In this document: positions 1 through 5,251 of the stretch, piece by piece
Layout: every line of letters starts with the position of its first letter
Position numbering within the stretch: position 1 is the stretch's first letter
Assembly: GCA_947311665.1 (NCBI GenBank)
Contig: CAMZLA010000025.1
Location: 1-5,251, forward strand
DNA: 5,251 nt
Reading direction: 5' to 3'
DNA from: an uncultured Candidatus Altimarinota bacterium
GTDB taxonomy: Bacteria; Patescibacteriota; Gracilibacteria; CAIRYL01
The notes under the pieces: model-generated
What the model was told of the DNA's origin: nothing
Database searches by the model: none
What the model saw: only the letters and a program-made list of their open reading frames with translations
Translations under genes and position numbers: made by a program

Positions 1-4
1 ATAT

Positions 5-1885
5 TTATTGAGAAAGCGGTACTTCATAAATTTTATTTTTTCCAGAAACTAAAAGTCTATTAGCACTTACATCAAACCATAATCCAGATAAAATTTCATC
101 CTCTGAATCTATAACAATTTGTTGTTCAAAAACGGCACTGTTATCATTTTTTTGAAAGATAAAAATTCTATTTGTTGATGGAGAAAGAAATAATAATAAA
201 TCGAGATCGGGAAGTGTATAAATTTGAGTAATGTTTGTAAATTCTGTTGGTGTATTTTCAAGAGTGAAATCTTGTTCCACTCCTCTTAATAATTTTAATA
301 CAACAGAATTTTCCTTTAAAACATAGATACTTCCATCGATAGTAAGACTGATAGCATCTTTTAAGTCTGATCCTTTGTTATATTTTGATGGTGCAGAATA
401 TTTATCATTTCCTCTTGAATATTTATAAATTTCATTATTTTCTGGAGATAATAAATAGATATGTCTATCGAAAAAACTAATATTTATTCCTTTTTTCCAG
501 CTCGCTTTATCGTCTGTTTTTGCATATGCACTCTTTGTTTTTGATACTTCAAGCACTGCATTTCTATTTGTTAAAAAAACCATTTTTTGTTTTTTATCTA
601 AAGGAATTGCAGCAATAACAGTCTCTTCTTCTTTTAATGGAATAATATTTTCTAATTTATTCCCTATAATTCTAAAAAGATTTTTTTCTCCAAATGTATA
701 AATTTCTTCATCAAAAAGAAATACTCCTTTCAAGGTGTCAGTTCCAATATCTCCAGAGATATCAACAAGAGATTGTCCAGAAATTCGAGTAGTATTCGAT
801 ATACCATCTTTTAATTCAATTATTTGTTTGAGATATCTTTGACTATCCGCTTGAAAAGTTGAATTATTAAATGCATCTTTTGCTTTCATTTCTGCCGATT
901 GTAATTTTACTAATGCTTCATCTTTTCTCCCATCTTTAATCATTGAATGTGCAATTCCTATTTCATTATCAACTTCTTCAAGCATTGTTTTATATTGTTG
1001 CGTCTCTCCATTCATTCCTCCTGAAAGCATTGTTATTCCTGTCCAAAGTAAAAGAAGGACAATTATTCCTATAATTAAAAATAATAACTCTTGTGGAATT
1101 TTTCCTTTAACACTCTTGCTCATCGCTGTTCCCCATTGAGATATTTTTGAAGGAATAGAAAAATTGAAATTTGAAGATTCTCTTTGTTGTTTTTGATATT
1201 CAGGAATTTCTATATGATTGACCGCTGTTTGTTCAAATGGAAGAGGAAGATCTCCTTCTACAACAATACTTCCAGAAACTCCTCCTTGAGAAATATCTAT
1301 AAACTCTTCAATTGTTGCTAAAATTTCTTTGCTCGTATTATTTTTAGCAATATCTTGCATTTGTGCATGCGTGATATATCGCAAAAGCCGTAATGTAGAA
1401 AAAATCATTACATCTCCATCTTGCAATTCTCCAGATGCAACATTTAAAAATAATTCATCAGATGTATGTTTTGCTGCAATTCCTTCTGAAACATGCATCA
1501 CTTTTCCTGCTCTAATAAAATATACTTCTGCTGTTCCAAGTGTTGTGAAATGAATTTCGTTTTCTACAGAAAGTAATATTGCAAAAGAATTTTTTCGTAA
1601 AAAATCTTCAGGTAAAATAGCTTCTTCCGATATTTTTTTATTTAATGATCGCATTGCTTGTTCAAATCTTTCAATGCTTGATTCTCCAGAGTCTTCCTCT
1701 ATTTGAAAAACATGTTCAAATATTTGCTCGCAAATTTCATCAAACAATTCTTTCCCTGTTTCTGTTCCTTCAAAAATAATCCATATTTTTTCAGAAAATC
1801 CTTCAGGTTCAAAAGTCCTATACATTCTAATCTCATCGCCAGAGGTCTGTCTTCCGCTTATATATGTAGAAAGAGAAATATTCAT
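5..1885 (-). CDS. Membrane-anchored PP2C-like (pseudo)phosphatase with extracytoplasmic propeller-like domain
   Basis: This 626-residue protein has three parts. Residues ~1-212 resemble a PPM/PP2C phosphatase fold: a strand plus helix at 35-60 (IIFEGTETGKELFDEI), a central hairpin at 100-133 (LGTAEVYFIRAGKVMHVSE), then GDVMIFSTLRLL at 157-168 and GGVSGSIVVEG at 201-211. The usual metal-binding signatures (DGxGG, GDSR, SDGL, DN) appear as EGTETG, GTAEV, STLRL and SG, so catalysis is doubtful. Lysines at 257-262 precede one hydrophobic helix at ~267-287, which suggests the N-terminus is in the cytoplasm. A charged helical, possibly coiled-coil stretch (295-365) follows. Residues ~370-624 are repeated beta-strand motifs such as ISFFDRHIYLLSPENNEIYKY and SLTIDGSIYVLKENSVV, consistent with an NHL/WD-like propeller outside the membrane. 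The start at 1885 gives a complete first domain but has no Shine-Dalgarno. It lies 132 bases after the desulfurase gene on the same strand. The partner and signal are unknown. I am sure it is a gene, moderately sure of the fold, and unsure of its role. Confidence 0.85.
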   Translation of the reverse strand: MNISLSTYISGRQTSGDEIRMYRTFEPEGFSEKIWIIFEGTETGKELFDEICEQIFEHVFQIEEDSGESSIERFEQAMRSLNKKISEEAILPEDFLRKNSFAILLSVENEIHFTTLGTAEVYFIRAGKVMHVSEGIAAKHTSDELFLNVASGELQDGDVMIFSTLRLLRYITHAQMQDIAKNNTSKEILATIEEFIDISQGGVSGSIVVEGDLPLPFEQTAVNHIEIPEYQKQQRESSNFNFSIPSKISQWGTAMSKSVKGKIPQELLFLIIGIIVLLLLWTGITMLSGGMNGETQQYKTMLEEVDNEIGIAHSMIKDGRKDEALVKLQSAEMKAKDAFNNSTFQADSQRYLKQIIELKDGISNTTRISGQSLVDISGDIGTDTLKGVFLFDEEIYTFGEKNLFRIIGNKLENIIPLKEEETVIAAIPLDKKQKMVFLTNRNAVLEVSKTKSAYAKTDDKASWKKGINISFFDRHIYLLSPENNEIYKYSRGNDKYSAPSKYNKGSDLKDAISLTIDGSIYVLKENSVVLKLLRGVEQDFTLENTPTEFTNITQIYTLPDLDLLLFLSPSTNRIFIFQKNDNSAVFEQQIVIDSEDEILSGLWFDVSANRLLVSGKNKIYEVPLSQ

Positions 1886-2017
1886 AATATTAAAAATTGA
1901 AATAACAAAGAGTTATCTCTTCTATATTTACAAATTTTAGATAAAAATGGAAGACAAGAGACAGGAAAAGAGTGTTGACAAAAAAAACAAAAATTCTAAA
2001 ATTGCTTGTTGTTTTGT
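1886..2017. other. 132-base intergenic gap with a purine-rich island
   Basis: This is the longest non-coding stretch in the window. It separates the desulfurase stop from the start of the membrane protein gene. On the plus strand, 1949-1972 is a run of 24 bases that are all purines except two cytosines, containing two near-copies of AGACA. It stands out from the A/T-only surroundings. A small AAGAG-TTAT-CTCTT hairpin lies at 1908-1921. On the minus strand a run of eight T's (1987-1980) follows the desulfurase, but only a weak AATT stem precedes it, so I do not call a terminator. I see no open frame with its own start on the minus strand and no tRNA fold. The minus-strand promoter of the downstream gene, if there is one, is not obvious. 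Confidence 0.5.
1975..2002 (+). promoter_or_regulatory. Sigma70-like promoter candidate, antisense to the desulfurase gene
   Basis: A perfect TTGACA (1975-1980) is followed after 16 bases by TAAAAT (1997-2002), five of six matches to the -10 consensus. Transcription would begin near 2009 and run rightwards into the 3' end of the minus-strand desulfurase gene, which ends at 2018. No convincing plus-strand gene lies downstream, so any product would be an antisense RNA. TAAAAT is common by chance in this composition; the exact TTGACA is less so. No experimental support can be seen. Confidence 0.3.
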
Positions 2018-3181
2018 TTATTTTGCTAAAAAGTGTATCACTTTCACTATTTTTTCTAGTGCATTTTTTAAATTTTCTTCTGTCGTAGATTTTCCAAAAG
2101 TAAGTCGCAATGCATTTTTTGCTTCATTTTCTGTTCGTCCCAAAGCCAATAAAACATGTGAACTTTCCATCATTCCTGCACTACAGGCACTTCCAAGAGA
2201 AACAGAAATTCCTTCTAAATCAAGTCTCATCAATAAACTTTCTCCATCTATTTGAGGAAGAGAAAAATTTATATTGGCTGTCGATCGTTCTTCTCCAATC
2301 TCTGGACCATTCCAAAGAGCAAAAGAAATATTTTTTTCTATATATTTTTTTGCAATATGTTGTAAATGTTGAAGTTTCTCTCTCTCAGCTATCCAATTTT
2401 CATGAATATCTTCAAAGGCTTTTTTCATTCCAATAATTCCTGCAATATTTTCTGTTCCAGATCTATATCCTCGTTCTTGTCCACCACCAATAGATTGACT
2501 TTCTATTTCTGTTCCAGATTTGATGAATAGCATTCCTACTCCTTTTGGTCCATAAAATTTATGACCAGAAAGAGAGAGCAGATCACATTTGAAATATTCA
2601 ATAGAAACTTTCAATTGTCCTACTGCTTGCACTGCATCTACATGAAAAATAATATTTTTTTTATTACAAATTCTCCCAATTCTCGAAAGCGGTTGAATTG
2701 CTCCCATTTCGTTGTTTACAGCAATAATTGAAACTAAAACAGTGTTTTCTTGCAGAGATGTTTTAAATTTTTCAATATCAATTATTCCATTTTTTTCTAC
2801 AGGAAGCGTTGTCCATTCAATTATTTTTTCATCAGCAAGATGTTGTAAAATATTTTTTACCGAAGCATGTTCAATATTTGTTGATATGACATGTGGAATA
2901 TAATTTTTTTTATTTTCGTTCTTTTTTTGTGCATTTTCAATGACACCTCGCAATGCCAAATTATTACTTTCAGTTGCGCCACTAGTGAAAATTATTTCAT
3001 CTAAATTACAATCTAAAATTTGTGAAATAGAAAATCTAGCATCGTCCAAAGACTCTTTTGCAATTTGCCCTTGCCTATAAAGAGAAGATGCATTTCCAAA
3101 CTCATCAGTTAAAAAAGGCATCATCTCTTCTAGTGCCGATGAAGAAAGAGGTGTTGTTGCTGCGTGATCGAGATATATCAT
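2018..3181 (-). CDS. Cysteine desulfurase, NifS/IscS family (PLP-dependent)
   Basis: This 387-residue class V aminotransferase-fold enzyme removes sulfur from L-cysteine as a protein-bound persulfide, leaving alanine. The N-terminus MIYLDHAATTPLS is the family's classic opening, which fixes the start although no ribosome binding site precedes it. Visible PLP-pocket motifs are SGATESNN (67-74), H105 in IEHAS, D182 and Q185 in HVDAVQ, and the Schiff-base lysine K208 in SGHK. GGGQERGYRSGTEN (232-245) follows. The catalytic cysteine is C333 in GSACSAG, within a loop typical of group I enzymes. The chain ends at FLAK soon after the final helix and lacks the C-terminal tail by which IscS contacts the IscU scaffold. 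That makes it NifS/YrvO-like rather than a strict IscS. It starts 18 bases after the tyrS stop on the same strand, so it is probably cotranscribed with it. Sulfur supply for tRNA thiolation is a plausible role, but no mnmA, thiI or iscU is in the window to confirm it. I withhold a symbol for that reason. Confidence 0.95.
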   Translation of the reverse strand: MIYLDHAATTPLSSSALEEMMPFLTDEFGNASSLYRQGQIAKESLDDARFSISQILDCNLDEIIFTSGATESNNLALRGVIENAQKKNENKKNYIPHVISTNIEHASVKNILQHLADEKIIEWTTLPVEKNGIIDIEKFKTSLQENTVLVSIIAVNNEMGAIQPLSRIGRICNKKNIIFHVDAVQAVGQLKVSIEYFKCDLLSLSGHKFYGPKGVGMLFIKSGTEIESQSIGGGQERGYRSGTENIAGIIGMKKAFEDIHENWIAEREKLQHLQHIAKKYIEKNISFALWNGPEIGEERSTANINFSLPQIDGESLLMRLDLEGISVSLGSACSAGMMESSHVLLALGRTENEAKNALRLTFGKSTTEENLKNALEKIVKVIHFLAK

Positions 3182-3199
3182 TGAGTTGTAAATATTCTG

Positions 3200-4399
3200 T
3201 TATGAAATAATTGCTTTTACAAAATTTCGTTTTCCAAATTGAAAAATATATTCATTTCCTGCTTCAAGAGAAAATTCTTTTTTAATATCATCATATTTTT
3301 CTGCATTAATTTTAAATGCTCCTTCCAAAACTTTTCTTCTGGCTTCGCTATTTGATGAAAATAATTTTGAGATAATAGCTATTTCTAAAATAGAAAATTT
3401 CCCTGCTTCACATTGTATTGTTGAAATGTCTGATGGAATAGCATCTTTTTTTCGTTCAGAAAAAATTTTTTTAAAATTTTCTTCTGCTTCATTTGCTTCA
3501 TTTTCACTCGTCAATTCTTTTGTAATTGTTTTTGCAAGAAATATTTTTGCATCTCGTGGGTGTTGGTTTAAAATTTCAGAAATTTCTTCTGATGAAAAAG
3601 AGGTGAGTAAATCAAAATATTTTTGCATCAAATCATCTGGAATACTCATCAGTTTCCCAAAAATATCACTTGCAGAATCTAATACTCCAACATAATTATT
3701 GAGAGATTTAGACATTTTCTCATGTCCATCAAGTCCTTCAAGAATAGGGACAGTAATAATATTTTGTGCAGGCATTGAAAAATGTTCTTGAATTTTTCGT
3801 CCTGCCATCAAATTAAAAAGTTGATCTGTTCCCCCAATTTCAACATCGGCTTTAATAGGAACGCTATCATACCCTTGCATGAGAGGATAAAAAAATTCTA
3901 CAAGATTTATATCTTTTCCTTCTTCAACTCTTCGTTTAAACATATCTCGTTGCATCATTTGAGATGCTGTAAAGCTGGATGCCAGTTGTAAAATATCTGT
4001 AAAATTTAATGGAGCAAGCCAATCTCCATTTTTTACAATTTCAACATTTTTCATATCTAAAATTTTCCCAGCTTGTACCAAATATGTTTCCATATTCTTT
4101 TCAATTTCTTCATCAGTTAATGGTTTTCGCAATGCATCTTTTCCTGTTGGGTCTCCAATTTTCCCTGTAAAAGTTCCAAAAAGTAAAATAACATGATGTC
4201 CAAGTTTTTGAAATTCTGCAAGTTTTCGTAATGGGACAGTGTGCCCCAAATGTAAATCTGAACCAGTTGGGTCTATCCCAAATTTTACTCGAAGTTTTTT
4301 TCCTGAAAGCAATTTTTTTTCTAAATCTTTTTTTATATTTACTTCAACAGTACTTCTATTTAATAATTCATCAATTTTTTTTTCATCTGTTATTACCAT
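3200..4399 (-). CDS. tyrS: Tyrosyl-tRNA synthetase
   Basis: This class I aminoacyl-tRNA synthetase attaches tyrosine to tRNA-Tyr in the cytoplasm. It has 399 residues from the preferred start. The Rossmann fold opens with KFGIDPTGSDLHLGH, where HLGH (50-53) is the HIGH signature. LLFGTFTGKIGDPTGK follows. The tyrosine-recognition set Y171, Q175 and D178 lies in YPLMQGYD, GGTDQ is at 189-193, and KMSKS is at 228-232. A C-terminal S4 RNA-binding domain covers ~335-397 and includes NSEARRKVLEGAFKIN. All parts are intact and the length is normal. An in-frame ATG at 4432 would add 11 residues (MIIITNLTIKQ) that resemble nothing in the family. That ATG also sits inside a probable -10 element, so I prefer the ATG at 4399, although neither has a Shine-Dalgarno. 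The desulfurase follows after 18 bases. Ung diverges upstream. Confidence 0.95.
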   Translation of the reverse strand: MVITDEKKIDELLNRSTVEVNIKKDLEKKLLSGKKLRVKFGIDPTGSDLHLGHTVPLRKLAEFQKLGHHVILLFGTFTGKIGDPTGKDALRKPLTDEEIEKNMETYLVQAGKILDMKNVEIVKNGDWLAPLNFTDILQLASSFTASQMMQRDMFKRRVEEGKDINLVEFFYPLMQGYDSVPIKADVEIGGTDQLFNLMAGRKIQEHFSMPAQNIITVPILEGLDGHEKMSKSLNNYVGVLDSASDIFGKLMSIPDDLMQKYFDLLTSFSSEEISEILNQHPRDAKIFLAKTITKELTSENEANEAEENFKKIFSERKKDAIPSDISTIQCEAGKFSILEIAIISKLFSSNSEARRKVLEGAFKINAEKYDDIKKEFSLEAGNEYIFQFGKRNFVKAIIS

Positions 4400-4420
4400 T
4401 TGTTTTATTGTTAAATTCGT

Positions 4421-4433
4421 TATGATAATCATA
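4421..4433. promoter_or_regulatory. 13-base palindrome in the tyrS/ung control region
   Basis: TATGATAATCATA is a perfect 6-1-6 inverted repeat in the divergent tyrS/ung gap. It overlaps the tyrS -10 candidate. In a 15-base frame (4420-4434) it matches 11 of 14 defined positions of the PerR-box consensus TTATAATNATTATAA, and its core TGATAATCA matches the centre of the Fur box. Its position suits an operator, but palindromes of this size are expected by chance a few times in 5 kb of AT-rich DNA, and no regulator gene is present here. Confidence 0.25.
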
Positions 4434-4436
4434 TCA
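4428..4436 (-). promoter_or_regulatory. Extended -10 promoter candidate for tyrS-desulfurase operon
   Basis: Read on the minus strand, the bases are TGATATGAT: a TG-N extension followed by TATGAT, five of six matches to TATAAT. The -35 position is T-rich with little match to TTGACA, which is usual for extended -10 promoters. Transcription would start near 4421, about 20 bases before the ATG at 4399 and past the upstream ATG at 4432. This supports the shorter TyrRS start. Confidence 0.4.
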
Positions 4437-4473
4437 AAAGAAAAACTTTATTAAAATATTTTTTTATAAATAT

Positions 4474-5241
4474 ATGACACATATACATATGAACTCTCAT
4501 ATATCTTCTCCATCGTCTCAGTTTTCTCAGTTTTCTCAATTTTCTTTTTCTTCAGTTTTTTCTCCTTCATTTTTGTCGTGGAAAAAATACCTAGAACCTG
4601 AGATGAAAAAAGATTACTTTCTCACTCTTCAGCAGTTTCTTTCTGATGAAAAGAAAATGGGGAAAATTATATATCCAGAAGAAAAAAATATTTTTAATGC
4701 TTTTTCATCTCTTCATTTCGATGATATAAAAGTTGTAATTTTAGGACAAGATCCATATCACGGAGAGAATCAGGCTCATGGATTAAGTTTTTCTGTTCCT
4801 AAATCTCAAAAAAAAATTCCACCGAGTTTAAAAAATATTTTTAAAGAATTGGCATCTGAATATTCTGATGAAAAAATGATGAATAGGCGGGAAAATGGGG
4901 ATTTGTCATCGTGGGCAGCACAAGGTGTTTTTTTGTTGAATGCAACGCTAACGGTTGAAGCTGGAAAAGCAGGAAGTCATCAAAAAAAAGGGTGGGAAAT
5001 ATTTACAGATACTATTATTTCTTTACTATCAGAAAAAAAAGAAAAAATAATATTTTTATTATGGGGATCTTTTGCACAAACAAAAACTTCTCTCATAGAT
5101 ACTAAAAAACATTATGTTTTAACTGCTCCTCATCCGTCTCCACTTTCTGCATATAGAGGTTTTTTTGGCTGTAATCATTTTCTTCAAACAAATAAAATAT
5201 TAAAAAAAATGGGAAAAAAAGAAATTGAATGGTGGAAATAG
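4474..5241 (+). CDS. ung: Uracil-DNA glycosylase, family 1
   Basis: This 255-residue base-excision repair enzyme cuts uracil from DNA after cytosine deamination or dUMP misincorporation. All family 1 motifs are present: the water-activating loop GQDPYHG (91-97) with catalytic D93 and Y95, F106 in GLSFSV that stacks on uracil, N156 in LLNATLTV for uracil recognition, and HPSPLSAYRGFFG with H220 and intercalating L224. IPPSLKNIFKEL (115-126) and LLWGSFAQ (195-202) also fit. The conserved body begins at W36, so residues 1-35 are an unusual Ser/Phe/Gln-rich extension compared with E. coli Ung, which has only a few residues there. A second in-frame ATG at 4489 would shorten it by five residues, but no ATG removes the extension; a TTG at 4573 would. 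No Shine-Dalgarno precedes any of these. The gene is transcribed divergently from tyrS. TATAAA at 4465-4470 may be a -10, in which case the 4489 start would be favoured. The stop is TAG. Identity is certain; the exact start is not. Confidence 0.97.
   Translation: MTHIHMNSHISSPSSQFSQFSQFSFSSVFSPSFLSWKKYLEPEMKKDYFLTLQQFLSDEKKMGKIIYPEEKNIFNAFSSLHFDDIKVVILGQDPYHGENQAHGLSFSVPKSQKKIPPSLKNIFKELASEYSDEKMMNRRENGDLSSWAAQGVFLLNATLTVEAGKAGSHQKKGWEIFTDTIISLLSEKKEKIIFLLWGSFAQTKTSLIDTKKHYVLTAPHPSPLSAYRGFFGCNHFLQTNKILKKMGKKEIEWWK
4519..4545 (+). repeat. Three tandem 9-base repeats coding Gln-Phe-Ser
   Basis: Three in-frame copies of CAGTTTTCT (the last is CAATTTTCT) encode QFS-QFS-QFS at Ung residues 16-24, followed by more TTTTCT-like sequence. 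Near-identical copies in a unit that is a multiple of three suggest recent slippage expansion. Copy number could vary between strains without breaking the frame. Confidence 0.85.
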
Positions 5242-5251
5242 ATTGTAAAAA

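Noticed and set aside
1902..1921. Small inverted repeats ATAAC/GTTAT and AAGAG/CTCTT upstream of the membrane protein gene
   Set aside because: Stems of only five pairs, mutually exclusive, and expected by chance in this composition.
1978..2012. Rho-independent terminator after the desulfurase gene
   Set aside because: There is a run of eight U's in the RNA, but the stem before it is only AATT with no G-C pairs, too weak to call.
1947..2255. Plus-strand frame of 102 codons starting in the gap and running antisense through the desulfurase gene
   Set aside because: Most of it is the complement of a well-conserved enzyme; its residues show no recognisable motif and it starts before the candidate promoter at 1975.
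2110..2436. Plus-strand frame of 108 codons inside the desulfurase gene
   Set aside because: Shadow of conserved coding sequence on the other strand; Phe/Leu-rich translation typical of complemented AT-rich DNA.
4231..4454. Two overlapping plus-strand frames opposite the TyrRS N-terminus
   Set aside because: Both lie opposite the HIGH-motif region of TyrRS and have no start signal or family match.
4489..4560. PCNA-type PIP box in the Ung N-terminal extension
   Set aside because: The Qxx[ILM]xx[FY][FY] pattern is not met by any of the glutamines in the tail.
5..5241. UGA recoded as glycine, as in Gracilibacteria and Absconditabacteria
   Set aside because: All four stops are TAA or TAG, which raised the idea, but no gene has an in-frame UGA and conserved glycines use GGN codons.

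Overview
The window looks like a compact, strongly AT-rich bacterial chromosome segment. It holds four complete protein genes with short gaps and no mobile elements, CRISPR array, tRNA or rRNA. Codons favour A/T throughout and homopolymer A/T runs are common even inside conserved genes. Gaps between genes range from 18 to 132 bases, and no start codon has a recognisable Shine-Dalgarno sequence. One gene encodes a membrane protein that joins a PP2C-like fold, one transmembrane helix and a propeller-like outer region. From general knowledge I associate that architecture with Candidate Phyla Radiation (Patescibacteria) genomes. This placement is inference; no marker gene here fixes the lineage. 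All four frames read through with the standard code, and conserved glycines are GGN, so UGA=Gly recoding (Gracilibacteria/Absconditabacteria) is not supported.

Layout: three genes lie on the minus strand, read from right to left. Tyrosyl-tRNA synthetase (about 4399 to 3200) is followed after only 18 bases by a NifS/IscS-type cysteine desulfurase (3181 to 2018), so these two are very probably cotranscribed. After a 132-base gap comes the 626-residue PP2C-like/transmembrane/propeller protein (1885 to 5). On the plus strand, uracil-DNA glycosylase (4474 to 5241) diverges from tyrS across a very short control region. That region contains an extended -10 motif and a 13-base palindrome.

Functional reading: tyrS charges tRNA-Tyr. 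The desulfurase releases sulfur from cysteine, probably for tRNA thiolation and/or Fe-S assembly. Ung removes uracil from DNA. These three are ordinary housekeeping genes with intact catalytic motifs. The membrane protein is the only one without an assigned function. Its N-terminal domain appears to be a PP2C pseudophosphatase that has lost its metal-binding aspartates.

I do not see a clear new multi-gene system. The points most worth a second look are the degenerate phosphatase-propeller protein, a Ser/Phe/Gln-repeat extension on Ung, promoter evidence that moves the tyrS start, and a consensus-like promoter that would transcribe antisense into the desulfurase gene.
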